Shown in pieces: positions 36,859-46,145 of a DNA stretch of 64,000 bases. A program made the position numbers and the translations under genes. The notes under the pieces are model-generated. The model was not told where the DNA came from, made no database searches, and was given only the letters and a program-made list of their open reading frames with translations. The DNA is taken from the NCBI GenBank assembly GCA_004134985.1, contig REGQ01000064.1, positions 248,001 to 312,000 on the forward strand. Direction: 5' to 3'. Positions within the stretch are counted from its first letter, which is position 1. Each line of letters starts with the position of its first letter. Source of the stretch: Paenibacillaceae bacterium. GTDB lineage: Bacteria > Bacillota > Bacilli > Paenibacillales > Paenibacillaceae.

Positions 36859-37809
36859 TCAACCAGTTAACGGATCTTGAGTTAAGCTTTCGATCAGTGA
36901 CGGATGTATAATTGCCTGATAGGCTCCGTCTGACACCAATTTTCCGCCATCCAGACCAATCAGTACTCTATGGGTTTTGCAGCTTCTTCCCTCCTGTTCA
37001 ATTTCGACATAATCCGGCTTGATCGCAAGCATGAACTGTGTTCCGCGATTCACGCCGCGATAAGGAATCAACCTGAGACGATCTTGCCATTCACACGCTT
37101 CATCACCAAAATCAGCAACCACTTTGTCAACCTGCGCTTCCCGAATTCTAATAAGCCAGGAGGCAGGCAATTCTTTTTCCCAAATCGCAGCTTCCATTAC
37201 CATAACAGGCGTTCTGGTCAACGGATCACGCAGATGATTGCCAGTATCAATAAGTCCCCTGAAGCGCCATTCCCTTCCGTCAATAGCAACGGTCACTTCT
37301 GCGATGTACGATTGCAGCTCTTCACGCTGCTTTCGACCTTTCAGCACAAGTCGGTAAATAATTAACGATATAGCGAACGCGCCGCCGAGAAACAACAGGC
37401 CAAACCGGAAATTGATTCCGGGACCGCCTGTCCGCATCAGCCAAATGCCGTTCCAAACCTCAGATGAGTTCTGGAGCAAGTAGTAGATGCCAAGCACACC
37501 GCCAGCCGCTGCAAAGTTAACCCCGTAAAACGCCGCTATATTGCGAATAAAAAACTGCAGTCCGCTGAACCCAAATGCTACCCAAAGCATGAGGAGCGAC
37601 AACCCGAACTTGATGATAAAAGTGAACATGAAAGCAACTGGCGGCAAAAACATCAATACGACATAGCTGGCCCCAATTCCGGCAGAGGCGGCAATCCGGC
37701 TCCAGCGGGGTCTAATCCCGCGAACCCAGGCCGTCATGAGCAGGACGGCACCGTCAATGACCAAATTAACCAAAAACACCAGATCCACATACACAACCAG
37801 TTGGCTCAC
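36859..37809 (-). CDS. spoIIGA: Pro-SigmaE processing protease SpoIIGA
   Basis: A 316-residue membrane aspartic protease. Five hydrophobic segments occupy residues 1-150. The C-terminal domain carries the active-site motif FRGLIDTGNHLRDPL (one Asp per chain, acting as a dimer). It is activated by SpoIIR from the forespore and frees SigmaE in the mother cell. The start is uncertain: GTG at 37809 touches its own AGGAGG site, and a GTG at 37794 is an alternative. First gene of the spoIIG operon. Confidence 0.94.
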   Translation of the reverse strand: MSQLVVYVDLVFLVNLVIDGAVLLMTAWVRGIRPRWSRIAASAGIGASYVVLMFLPPVAFMFTFIIKFGLSLLMLWVAFGFSGLQFFIRNIAAFYGVNFAAAGGVLGIYYLLQNSSEVWNGIWLMRTGGPGINFRFGLLFLGGAFAISLIIYRLVLKGRKQREELQSYIAEVTVAIDGREWRFRGLIDTGNHLRDPLTRTPVMVMEAAIWEKELPASWLIRIREAQVDKVVADFGDEACEWQDRLRLIPYRGVNRGTQFMLAIKPDYVEIEQEGRSCKTHRVLIGLDGGKLVSDGAYQAIIHPSLIESLTQDPLTG

Positions 37810-37873
37810 CCTCCTGCCATTTGCGCGACGGGATTTACGATCCGGACGGGCCGCTTCGGTTACGGTTGAAACA

Positions 37874-37907
37874 AGTATATTAAAATACTATTTCAATGTC
37901 TGTCTAA
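37874..37907 (-). promoter_or_regulatory. Spo0A-activated spoIIG promoter with 22-base spacer
   Basis: Minus strand TTAGAC (37902-37907) and TATACT (37874-37879) are 22 bases apart, the unusually long spacing known for the Spo0A-dependent spoIIG promoter of B. subtilis. TTAGACA overlapping the -35 and TACGACA at 37934-37940 each differ by one base from the Spo0A box TTCGACA. Confidence 0.55.
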
Positions 37908-38294
37908 ACATGCCGTCATGTTCGATCTTTTTTTGTCGTATAAACGGTCTCTAACTCAAAACCGCTGCGATGCACAAATTGTGCCGCACGACGACGAAAA
38001 CACAGCTGAAGGCTGACCATGCACAGGGAGCAGTATGCTGCGGCGGATAATGGCTGCCACGCTCAGGAAGCGATATCGCTGCGGATAATGGCTGTGCAGG
38101 CTTAGGGGGAGGCAATAGGCGCGGGAGGTCATTCATGAGGGCATAGCGTCTCTGCAGCGGCCAGGACACTTGCGTGAGTGGGCACAAGCATGCAGTTAGA
38201 TGACACAGGCGCACTGAGCGCGGCAAGACTGCGTAACAGAGTGGGAAAGAACAATAAGGATCTGAGTAAGAACGAGGCTCTTGAGGGGCCGCTG

Positions 38295-38418
38295 GGCCGT
38301 CAGATACGATGCAGTTGTGAGCGATCGCAAGGCCGTCAGACACGATGCAGATGTGAGCGATCGCAAGGCCGTCAGATACGATGCAGATGTGAGCGATCGC
38401 AAGGCCGTCAGACACGAT
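38295..38418. repeat. 36-base tandem repeat, about 3.4 copies
   Basis: Units start at 38295, 38331, 38367 and 38403 (partial). Each unit reads GGCCGTCAGA, then (T/C)ACGATGCAG, then (A/T)TGTGAGCGATCGCAA, with only single-base differences, and contains the palindrome GCGATCGC. An open frame on each strand through it is a by-product of the 36-base period (12 codons). Around it, 37951-38294 holds only shorter repeats, such as two copies of GCTGCGGATAATGGCTG-like sequence near 38040-38095, and no gene. Confidence 0.85.
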
Positions 38419-38454
38419 GAACGGACGAAGGCAGGAGGGCAGGACTGTCCAAGC

Positions 38455-38632
38455 GGACACACGTTCCGTTATTTGGCCAAAATCGCACGAAAATTGATTT
38501 TCGAGGACACACGTTCCGTTATTTATCCAAAAAACCCCATAATCCACGCTTTTTACAAAAATAACGGATCTGGTGTCCGCCAAAGTCCACTTTAAGCGTG
38601 TTTCGGCCTGATTAGCGGAACGTGTGTCCGCT
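38455..38632. repeat. Dispersed GGACACACGTTCCG repeats, two direct and two inverted
   Basis: GGACACACGTTCCGTTATTT occurs at 38455-38474 and 38505-38524. Inverted relatives are AAATAACGGATCTGGTGTCC at about 38559-38578 and AGCGGAACGTGTGTCCGC at about 38614-38631. The pairs could form long stems. No protein gene is seen from 37951 to 38797. Confidence 0.8.
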
Positions 38633-38797
38633 CAGCTAGCGAGTCCCTCTGGGAATCAAAAAAAAACGTTTAACCATACTATTTACTCTGCCACTCGTCT
38701 CTCTCCATCCATCGTACATTTCTGCTTCTGATCCCTGCACAGCTTTCTAGCCCACGCTCAGTGCGTGTCAGGTTGCCAGACGGGATCATCCGTCCAT

Positions 38798-38853
38798 ATA
38801 AAAAATAAAAGGCTGCACTGCGCAGAATTAACTTCTGCTTCAGTGCAGCCTTT
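38798..38853 (-). terminator. Terminator of the division and cell-wall cluster
   Basis: AAAGGCTGCACTG pairs with CAGTGCAGCCTTT, with an inner GCAGAA/TTCTGC hairpin, about 45 bases after the ftsZ stop; A and T runs flank the stem. Confidence 0.88.
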
Positions 38854-38898
38854 AAGCTGCTATCCTTATGATATGGCATCAATTCTGCCACAGCAGGA

Positions 38899-40020
38899 TT
38901 AACGGTCACCACGCGGGCGATTTCGCAAAAATGCCGGAATGTCCAATTGATCACCGCTCGTACTGTTGCCAAACGGCTTAAGCGGCGCATTGTTGTTCAC
39001 ATTCCGCGACTCTGCCGCCGTATCAGATGATTGACCTGGAGTCTTGCGGACATGCTGAACCGGACCGTTGTTCTCAAAACCGGTGGCGATGACCGTAACT
39101 TTAATCTCATCCTTCAACTCATCGTCAATAATGGCGCCAAAAATCATATTTACTTCCGGATCGGAAGCTTCAATAACGATTTCTGCCGCTTCATTCACTT
39201 CATACAGAGAGAGGTTTGCTCCACCTGTAATGTTCATAATGACACCGCGGGCACCATCGATCGATGTTTCCAACAGCGGGCTCATAATGGCTTTGCGGGC
39301 AGCATCTGCCGCACGGTTCTCTCCGGTAGCTTCACCGATCCCCATCAAGGCAGATCCACGCTCCGTCATAATAGTCTTCACGTCAGCAAAGTCAAGATTG
39401 ATAAGTCCAGGCACTGCAATCAAATCGGAAATGCCCTGTACCGCTTGACGAAGGACATTATCCGCTTGACGGAATGCTTCCATCATTGGCGTTTTCTTGT
39501 CGACGATTTCAAGCAGTCGATCATTCGGGATAACGATTAATGTATCCACTTTTTCTTTCAGCGCCTCGATGCCAAGCTCGGCTTGTCCAGAGCGCTTGCG
39601 TCCTTCAAAAGTAAACGGTCGCGTAACAACGCCAACCGTAAGCGCACCGCACTCACGGGCAATCTCAGCGATGACAGGCGCAGCGCCTGTTCCCGTGCCG
39701 CCGCCCATACCTGCAGTTACGAACACCATGTCGGCGCCCTTCAGCGTATTGGCTACCAAATCACGGGATTCCTCGGCGGCTTTTTTACCGACCTCAGGAT
39801 TCGCTCCCGCTCCAAGACCACGCGTCAGTTTGTCGCCAATTTGCAATTTATGCTCTGATTTGGCAAGATGGAGCGCTTGGGCATCGGTGTTCACCGTAAT
39901 GAATTCCACACCTTTAACACCGTTATCGATCATTCGGTTAACTGCATTGCTGCCGCCGCCGCCAACGCCGATTACTTTGATTTGCGCCAACTGCTCCATA
40001 TCGAAATCGAATTCCAACAT
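38899..40020 (-). CDS. ftsZ: Cell division GTPase FtsZ
   Basis: A 373-residue tubulin-like GTPase that forms the Z-ring. Tubulin signature GGGTGTG at residues 106-112, [16 protein letters not shown] at the start, the T7 loop [11 protein letters not shown], and a linker ending in the conserved partner-binding peptide [14 protein letters not shown] used by SepF, FtsA and EzrA. GGGGGAAA precedes the ATG. Follows ftsA by 15 bases. Confidence 0.98.
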   Translation of the reverse strand: MLEFDFDMEQLAQIKVIGVGGGGSNAVNRMIDNGVKGVEFITVNTDAQALHLAKSEHKLQIGDKLTRGLGAGANPEVGKKAAEESRDLVANTLKGADMVFVTAGMGGGTGTGAAPVIAEIARECGALTVGVVTRPFTFEGRKRSGQAELGIEALKEKVDTLIVIPNDRLLEIVDKKTPMMEAFRQADNVLRQAVQGISDLIAVPGLINLDFADVKTIMTERGSALMGIGEATGENRAADAARKAIMSPLLETSIDGARGVIMNITGGANLSLYEVNEAAEIVIEASDPEVNMIFGAIIDDELKDEIKVTVIATGFENNGPVQHVRKTPGQSSDTAAESRNVNNNAPLKPFGNSTSGDQLDIPAFLRNRPRGDR

Positions 40021-40035
40021 ATTAATTTCCCCCGA

Positions 40036-41277
40036 TCAAATGAATTCGCTAAACATATTTTTCAATCGTTCGAACAGTCCGGGTTTGGAGGGCGCATTGG
40101 AACCCGCTTTTCGGCCCCCCAGTTTTTTAGGCGCGCTGGCAGGGCGATTCTTCATATATTTCAACACATATTGAATCATTCCGACGCCACTGGTGAACGC
40201 TGGATCACGCACACCAATATAATCCGGTACGGCTATGCGGACAGAGGACTCCAGTTCGCTCTGCGCCAGAGGCAATACACCAGACATGGATACTGTGCCG
40301 CCGGTCAGTACATAGCCGCCGATCTTCTCACCGTATCCAAGCCTTCTGACCTCTTGGGCAATCATCTGGAAAATCTCCTGCATCCGCGGTTCGATAATAT
40401 TGGCAAGATCAACCTGGGAAAATTCTTTCTCCACATTGCTTCCCATCCGCATGACCTTGAATTTCTGATCTTCTGCCGCGCTGTCGATCAAAGCGCAGCC
40501 GTATTTCAGTTTAATTTTCTCCGCTTGCTCGGTCTGGGTCCGAAGTCCGTAGGAGATATCATTGGTGACATATTCCCCGCCAATCGGCAAGGTTGACGTA
40601 GCCACAAGACCGCCTTGCTCAAAAATCGCCAAAGTACATGAGCCCGCACCGATATCGACCAGCACGGTTCCCATCGTCTTCTCATCTTTCGTTAAAGACA
40701 TTTGTCCTGATGCCAGCGACATCAGAATAACGCCTGAAATATGCAGTTCAGCTTTCTCGATACAACGCATCAAATTATGTATCGCAGTCTTGGCCCCCGT
40801 AACTACGGTTGCTTCTACCTCCAGGCGGACGCCGATCATCCCGCGTGGATCAGAGATGCCGTCCAGACCATCAACGAGAAATTGCTTGGGAACAAGACCA
40901 ATAATTTCGCGCTCAGGAGGCAGTGCAACCACCTTGGCGGCCTGAAGCACGCGATCGATATCATCTTCACCGATTTCCCGGTCTTCATTCGATACCGCAA
41001 CTACGCCATGATTGGTTTGCAGTCCAATATGATTGCCCTGAATACCGATGTAAACATCGGATATTTGAATGCCAACCATGCGCTCCGCGTGATCCACAGC
41101 GTTACGGATGGATTGCACGGTTTGGTCAATGTCTACGATTGCTCCTTTACGGATGCCCTCCGAGTCAGCCGATCCAACCCCAATAATATTAATGGCTCCA
41201 TTGGTCACTTCACCAATAATTGCGCGAACCTTGGACGTACCGATGTCCAAACTTACGATGATGTCGCTGCTGCTCAA
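40036..41277 (-). CDS. ftsA: Cell division actin-like protein FtsA
   Basis: About 413 residues from TTG at 41277, with GGAGGT 8 bases upstream; the open frame upstream is not homologous. Actin-like ATPase that anchors FtsZ to the membrane. SSDIIVSLDIGTSKVRAIIG starts the first phosphate loop, VDIGAGSCTLAIF the second, and the C-terminus ends in an amphipathic membrane helix (LFERLKNMFSEFI). Nearly 300 bases separate it from divIB, with no gene, so a local promoter is likely. Confidence 0.96.
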   Translation of the reverse strand: MSSSDIIVSLDIGTSKVRAIIGEVTNGAINIIGVGSADSEGIRKGAIVDIDQTVQSIRNAVDHAERMVGIQISDVYIGIQGNHIGLQTNHGVVAVSNEDREIGEDDIDRVLQAAKVVALPPEREIIGLVPKQFLVDGLDGISDPRGMIGVRLEVEATVVTGAKTAIHNLMRCIEKAELHISGVILMSLASGQMSLTKDEKTMGTVLVDIGAGSCTLAIFEQGGLVATSTLPIGGEYVTNDISYGLRTQTEQAEKIKLKYGCALIDSAAEDQKFKVMRMGSNVEKEFSQVDLANIIEPRMQEIFQMIAQEVRRLGYGEKIGGYVLTGGTVSMSGVLPLAQSELESSVRIAVPDYIGVRDPAFTSGVGMIQYVLKYMKNRPASAPKKLGGRKAGSNAPSKPGLFERLKNMFSEFI

Positions 41278-41575
41278 TCCATGGCACCTCCGTTTCACAA
41301 GAAATATAAAAAGATTGAAATCAAGCGCAACGGCTTTCGCTTTCCTCCGAAGGAGGAGCGATGCGTTTCGCAAAGAAATACAAGCCAGTTTAGAGTGCTC
41401 AAACCTTTAAATACTTGTATTTAACAAACACGCTGTACTACTAATTCAACATACTTTATATTTTCCCTCTTTTTTCAACAATTTTTTTGCACGAAAACCA
41501 CTGCCAATTGCAGGTAATTGATCAAAGCAGCTTATCTGCAAAATTCCATACCTTAAATTCTATCATTCTTTATAA

Positions 41576-42349
41576 CTATTGAGTAGAGTCTTTTTCATTA
41601 GAATCTTCACTTTCTTCCAATTCCAGTTCGAAAGGCTTATATGTGTCTGCAAGCAACATCGTCACTCTGCCTGGTTCCTGCGTCTCAATAACCGCTTCCA
41701 GCTTGTCCACCTTCTCCTTCAACAAGGAGGTCGCCGTAATAATTTCGAACCGCGTTCTAGTATAAATCTTGATGCGGTCGGGGTAGGAGTTCGATGGAAT
41801 CGGAATAATCTCCGAGAAATCAGACAGCACTTCGGGACGAATTTCCGCCAGCACACTGCTTATGTTCGCCTTCCCTGTCTCATCAGAACGCCATCCGCTC
41901 AACACAGGCTTGTCCACGATAAAATCCCGCTTTGTCAGCGTAATATCGGTGCCGCTTTCGAGAATCGCTGTAATTTCCCCATCCGTTGACAATTCAAAGG
42001 CGACTGCCGGATACTCCTGAACCTGAATGTTGATTTCCCCTGGGAATTTCTTCGTCACTGTTACCTTTTCAACTGGAGCAAGCTCGGCAATGCGCTCTTC
42101 GATTTTTTTGCCGGAGGCGCCAAAGAACGCATCGCCAACCTGAATGGAAGAAGCTGCAATGACCTCATCGGTCGTCACAAACAATTCGCCCGTAATGTTA
42201 ATCGAGGAGATTTTACTAATAGCTGAATTAAAGAAAAGAACAGCCAGCAGCACGACGAACAGGAGAAAAAGCACGATCAGCAGCCTGCGGCTGCCTTTGC
42301 GTTTGACAGCATCCCCGCCCCCCCGCAGAACGGGCATCGATTGCAACAT
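41576..42349 (-). CDS. divIB: Cell division protein DivIB/FtsQ
   Basis: About 257 residues from ATG at 42349 (AAAGGGG 7 bases upstream); an in-frame start at 42388 is possible. Short cytoplasmic part rich in Arg/Lys, one membrane helix (LLIVLFLLFVVLLAVLFF), a POTRA domain (ISSINITGELFVTTDEVIAAS) and the beta domain. It forms the DivIB-FtsL-DivIC complex that controls septal wall synthesis. Preceded on the transcript by the murA terminator. Confidence 0.92.
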   Translation of the reverse strand: MLQSMPVLRGGGDAVKRKGSRRLLIVLFLLFVVLLAVLFFNSAISKISSINITGELFVTTDEVIAASSIQVGDAFFGASGKKIEERIAELAPVEKVTVTKKFPGEINIQVQEYPAVAFELSTDGEITAILESGTDITLTKRDFIVDKPVLSGWRSDETGKANISSVLAEIRPEVLSDFSEIIPIPSNSYPDRIKIYTRTRFEIITATSLLKEKVDKLEAVIETQEPGRVTMLLADTYKPFELELEESEDSNEKDSTQ

Positions 42350-42393
42350 GACTTGTCCCCTTTCCGGATGCACAAATGACTCGTGCAATGGTT

Positions 42394-42433
42394 AAAAAAA
42401 ACGTCCGGTCCCCCAGATTGCGGAGGAAACCGG
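42394..42433 (-). terminator. Probable terminator or attenuator between murA and divIB
   Basis: Minus strand CCGGT-TTCCTCC and GGGGGA-CCGG arms around GCAATCT, followed by TTTTTTTT. It would reduce read-through from murA into divIB, or require a further promoter for divIB. Confidence 0.65.
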
Positions 42434-42450
42434 CAAATGTATGATAGTGT

Positions 42451-43731
42451 TTACCCAGGTATCACTTGACCTGAAACCGAAGCGTAGCGGGTCATCTGTG
42501 CACCCAGCCGTTGAAAAGTGGATTCGATGCATTCGTACCCCCGATCGATATGATGAATTTCTTCTACGATCGTCCTGCCCTGCGCAGCGAGTCCTGCAAT
42601 GACCAGCGCTGCTCCTGCGCGCAAATCTGTGGCCGTTACTGTTGTGCCGTGCAGCTTGCTCACCCCTCTAATGAACGCGGAGTTCAGGTCAACGTGAATA
42701 TCTGCCCCCATCCACGACAGTTCATTAACATGCTTGAACCGGCCTTCGAATATGGTCTCTTTAATTATACTGACACCATCTGCGATAGCGAGCAGCACCA
42801 TGACCTGGGCTTGCAAGTCTGTAGGAAAAGCCGGATAAGGCGATGTTACAATGCGTTCAATCGCTTTTGGCCTGCATGTGCTATTGATTTTTATTATATC
42901 ACCGTCGATTGCGACTTGCACACCTACTCTGCGCAGAACATGAATCAGCGAAGCCAAGTGGGAAGGGTTCGTGTTCTGCAGCGTAACCTGGCCGCGCGTA
43001 ACAGCCGCCGCCACCATAACCGTACCGGTCACGATTCGGTCCGGGATGATCCGATACCGACAGGGAACAAGCTTGCTCACCCCTTCGATACGGATAACAT
43101 CTGCCCCAGCTCCCGTAATGCGCGCTCCCATCTTGTTAAGAAAACGCTGCAGATCCTGAATTTCCGGTTCGCGAGCAGCGTTGACAATCGTCGTTGTTCC
43201 CTCTGCAAGCACAGCCGCCATCATCAAATTCTCCGTCGCGCCCACACTTGGGAAATCAAGCACAATTTCGGTGCCGATCAGTTTCTTTGCCCGGCATATG
43301 ATCCGATTGCCTGTTTCTTCAATATCAGCCCCAAGCGCTGTCAGCCCTCTGAGATGAAGATCAATCTTCCGCTCCCCGATTGCACATCCGCCGGGCTGGT
43401 AGATTTGAACCTCACCAAATCTTGAAAGAAGCGGTCCCATTAAAAAGATGGAAGACCTCATTTGCCGCATGAGTGGTTCCGGTACATGCGCTGAATTTGC
43501 AAATCGCGTATCAACAGTGACCGTCTGTCCGACGTGTTCTGCCTGACAGCCCAACCCCCGCAAGATTTCGAGCATCACCTCGATATCAAGCAACCGCGGC
43601 ACATGCTCAATTGTTACTTCTCCTTGTACGAGAATGCTTGCAGCCAAAATCGGCAATGCGGCATTTTTCGCTCCTTGGATAACAATGGTTCCTGAGAGAG
43701 GTTTCCCACCTTCAATCACCAATTTGTCCAA
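42451..43731 (-). CDS. murA: UDP-N-acetylglucosamine 1-carboxyvinyltransferase
   Basis: A 426-residue enolpyruvyl transferase, the first committed enzyme of peptidoglycan synthesis and the fosfomycin target. The catalytic cysteine is Cys116 in YQPGGCAIGERKIDLHL. The inside-out alpha/beta barrel is shown by six repeated segments. The start is TTG with GGAGGTG 6 bases before it. Located between murB and divIB. Confidence 0.97.
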   Translation of the reverse strand: MDKLVIEGGKPLSGTIVIQGAKNAALPILAASILVQGEVTIEHVPRLLDIEVMLEILRGLGCQAEHVGQTVTVDTRFANSAHVPEPLMRQMRSSIFLMGPLLSRFGEVQIYQPGGCAIGERKIDLHLRGLTALGADIEETGNRIICRAKKLIGTEIVLDFPSVGATENLMMAAVLAEGTTTIVNAAREPEIQDLQRFLNKMGARITGAGADVIRIEGVSKLVPCRYRIIPDRIVTGTVMVAAAVTRGQVTLQNTNPSHLASLIHVLRRVGVQVAIDGDIIKINSTCRPKAIERIVTSPYPAFPTDLQAQVMVLLAIADGVSIIKETIFEGRFKHVNELSWMGADIHVDLNSAFIRGVSKLHGTTVTATDLRAGAALVIAGLAAQGRTIVEEIHHIDRGYECIESTFQRLGAQMTRYASVSGQVIPG

Positions 43732-43746
43732 TGTGTCACCTCCGAT

Positions 43747-44652
43747 TTACCGCTCACCTACCACCAGCACTTCCGGCACCAATTCAATATTGAATTGTTC
43801 CTTGACCGTATGCCTGATATGAGTCATGAGGGCGAGAACATCCTCAGCTGTCGCTTGGCCTGTGTTAATAATGAAATTGGCGTGCAGCCCGGATACCTCG
43901 GCCCCGCCGAGCCGAAAGCCTTTTAATCCGGCTTGCTCGATCAGCTGCGCGGCGTAGCCCTCGCTCGGATTGCGGAATACACTGCCAGCACTTGCCAATT
44001 GCAGCGGCTGGGTGCGCAGCCTTCGCGCTTTATTGGCCGCCATCGCTGCTGCGATTTGTTGCGAATCGCCCTGCTCCAACTCGAATGTGGCTCCGATTAC
44101 AAAACCCGGCCGGTCGTGCAATATGGAATGTCGGTAGGAAAATTTCATTTCTTCACGACCGTATTGAACCAATTCCCCTGTTTCCAATACAATTTCGGCT
44201 GATTTTAATATTCGTGACACATCCGATCCATGGGCGCCGGCATTCATATAAACCGCTCCACCTACCGACCCAGGAATACCGCCGGCAAACTCCAGACCGG
44301 TCAATCCCTTCTTCCCCGTCATCACAGCCAGTTTGATAAACGAGTAAGATGCGCTGGCATGTACCAGGTTCCCTTCAAAACGTAAATCATCCATCCCCCG
44401 TCCGAGCTTGATTACAACTCCGCGAATGCCACGGTCGCTGATCAGCAGATTGGAACCTCTACCGAGCTGCTTCCAGGGCATTTCATAGCGGTAAAGCAGC
44501 TGTATTGCATTTACAAGCTGATCTTTGCTCCCTGGAATGATAAGGATGTCGGCAGGGCCGCCAATTTTCCAAGTCGTAAATTGGGCTAAGGACTCATCGA
44601 ATCGGACTTCCCCGACATCGGCATGGATCAGCTTGTCTTTAAGCTGCTTCAT
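43747..44652 (-). CDS. murB: UDP-N-acetylenolpyruvoylglucosamine reductase
   Basis: 301 residues from ATG at 44652, with GGAGGC 8 bases upstream; the open frame upstream is not homologous. FAD-dependent reductase that makes UDP-MurNAc. TTWKIGGPADILI and GRGSNLLISDRGIRGVVIKLG bind FAD; GIPGSVGGAVYMNAGAHG and the catalytic Ser in LASAGSVFRNPSEGYAAQLIE are intact (type IIb). In Bacillus murG precedes it; here a 350-base gap does. Confidence 0.96.
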   Translation of the reverse strand: MKQLKDKLIHADVGEVRFDESLAQFTTWKIGGPADILIIPGSKDQLVNAIQLLYRYEMPWKQLGRGSNLLISDRGIRGVVIKLGRGMDDLRFEGNLVHASASYSFIKLAVMTGKKGLTGLEFAGGIPGSVGGAVYMNAGAHGSDVSRILKSAEIVLETGELVQYGREEMKFSYRHSILHDRPGFVIGATFELEQGDSQQIAAAMAANKARRLRTQPLQLASAGSVFRNPSEGYAAQLIEQAGLKGFRLGGAEVSGLHANFIINTGQATAEDVLALMTHIRHTVKEQFNIELVPEVLVVGER

Positions 44653-45002
44653 AAACAAAAGCCTCCTTACCTGGTTTTCAAAATACGCTCTTTTCGGAAA
44701 GGGATGAACACTGAAGCGGGAATCGGCATTTCGGATACCAACCGTCCACGCTTGGGTAGCGGTCACGATTATAAGGTATCTTATGCCTGCCCTCGATAGA
44801 GTGTTACAGTCGCCTATTGCCGAACCTAGCGCTGCTGCAGATTTCATGCTATTTTCAGTTTAAAAAATTCAAGTCTAGCGTATCCACTAGTATCATTCGA
44901 AGAATCCGTCGAAATTAAGGGTATGCGAAGTACGCCAACCCCGTTCAAATTGCTACACGGAAGCGCCACAGCTGCCTTGCGGCATTCCAACCCATAAAGA
45001 GT
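44653..45002. other. Gene-free gap where murG would be expected
   Basis: 350 bases between spoVE and murB. No reading frame resembling MurG (UDP-GlcNAc transferase, with its GGGTGGH start) and no clear terminator or promoter were found. Only short open stretches are present. Confidence 0.7.
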
Positions 45003-46100
45003 TCACCTGGAATAACGGGATATATTAAGCAAAATGCCAAGTGCGGTTAGCATGAGCGTAAGCGACGATCCCCCATAACTTACCAGGGGCAGCGTAATGC
45101 CGGTTACCGGCATCATGCCGATCACAACCCCGATATTGATGATCACTTGCACTGCTACAATACCGGTAATGCCGACTGCCAGCAAGCTTCCGAAGGAATC
45201 GGATGCGGTAATCGCCGTCCTCATGCCACGCCACACCAGAATCAAAAACAGAAGAATGATGGCGGTGCCGCCAATAAACCCAAGTTCCTCCGCGATAATC
45301 GCAAAGATGAAGTCGGTCTGCGGCTCAGGCAAATAGCTGTACTTCTGACGGCTCATCCCCAGTCCCAGCCCGATCAGTCCGCCCGGACCGATCGCGTACA
45401 GCGACTGAATCGCCTGATAGCCGGCGCCAAGCGGGTCCTGCCACGGGTCCAGAAATGAGGTGATCCGCTGCAAGCGGTAAGGAGCTGCCGCAATTAGCCC
45501 GACCAGTCCAGCTACGCCAACGAGCGCCAGCCCTCCCAGATGGGCAAGCCGGGCGCCAGCCGCATAAATTACGAGCAGCGACGCCCCCATCATAACCGTG
45601 CCTGTGCCCAGATCGGGCTGCAGCATAATCATACCAAACGCCGCACCCAAAATAGCCAGCGGCGGGAGCAGTCCCCGCGTAAAGGCTGTAATCTGATAGC
45701 GGCTTGTTGAAAGCATTTTGGCCATAAATATAATCATAGCCAGCTTCATAAATTCCGAAGGCTGAATACCGAATGAGCCGATGCCGAGCCAGCTTCGTGC
45801 CCCGCCGCGCACGACGCCAATGCCCGGTATTAATACGATGATTAGCAGTCCGAAGCATACCACCAACCCAATGCGGGACACTTTCTTCCACAGTTGATAG
45901 TCCGTATTCATCGTCAGAACCATCGCGCCAATGCCTAGCAGCGCAAACAGCATCTGCCGTTTGACGTAATAGAACGCATCCCCATGCTCATTGAAGCTTA
46001 GTACGGCGCTGGCACTGTAGACCATTACCAGGCCGATCGACAAGATAAGCAAAATTGAAACAATCATCCAAACATCCGGTGCGGACCGGGCTTTAGCCAT
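45003..46100 (-). CDS. spoVE: SEDS-family glycosyltransferase SpoVE/FtsW
   Basis: About 365 residues from ATG at 46100 (AAAGGGTG upstream), matching B. subtilis SpoVE (366). Ten membrane helices typical of SEDS peptidoglycan polymerases, with GLVMVYSAS near the start, PSEFMKLAMI, and the C-terminal MPVTGITLPLVSYGGSSL. It polymerises lipid II with a partner penicillin-binding protein (PbpB or SpoVD, both nearby). Whether it serves the septum or the spore cortex cannot be decided from sequence. Confidence 0.94.
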   Translation of the reverse strand: MAKARSAPDVWMIVSILLILSIGLVMVYSASAVLSFNEHGDAFYYVKRQMLFALLGIGAMVLTMNTDYQLWKKVSRIGLVVCFGLLIIVLIPGIGVVRGGARSWLGIGSFGIQPSEFMKLAMIIFMAKMLSTSRYQITAFTRGLLPPLAILGAAFGMIMLQPDLGTGTVMMGASLLVIYAAGARLAHLGGLALVGVAGLVGLIAAAPYRLQRITSFLDPWQDPLGAGYQAIQSLYAIGPGGLIGLGLGMSRQKYSYLPEPQTDFIFAIIAEELGFIGGTAIILLFLILVWRGMRTAITASDSFGSLLAVGITGIVAVQVIINIGVVIGMMPVTGITLPLVSYGGSSLTLMLTALGILLNISRYSR

Positions 46101-46145
46101 TGCACATGCACCCTTTGCATAAGAAAGTAGGGACAATCCCCCTAC

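Noticed and set aside
38295-38418. Possible CRISPR array
   Set aside because: The units are continuous tandem copies with no unique spacers, and no cas genes are in the window.
37951-38583. Long open frame (210 codons, minus strand) with a 12-residue repeat
   Set aside because: The repeat in the protein is a direct result of the 36-base DNA repeat. No ribosome binding site, no homology to known proteins, and the frame also covers inverted intergenic repeats.
38679-38990. 103-codon frame at the end of ftsZ
   Set aside because: It overlaps the ftsZ 3' end in another frame and spans the terminator; no ribosome binding site.
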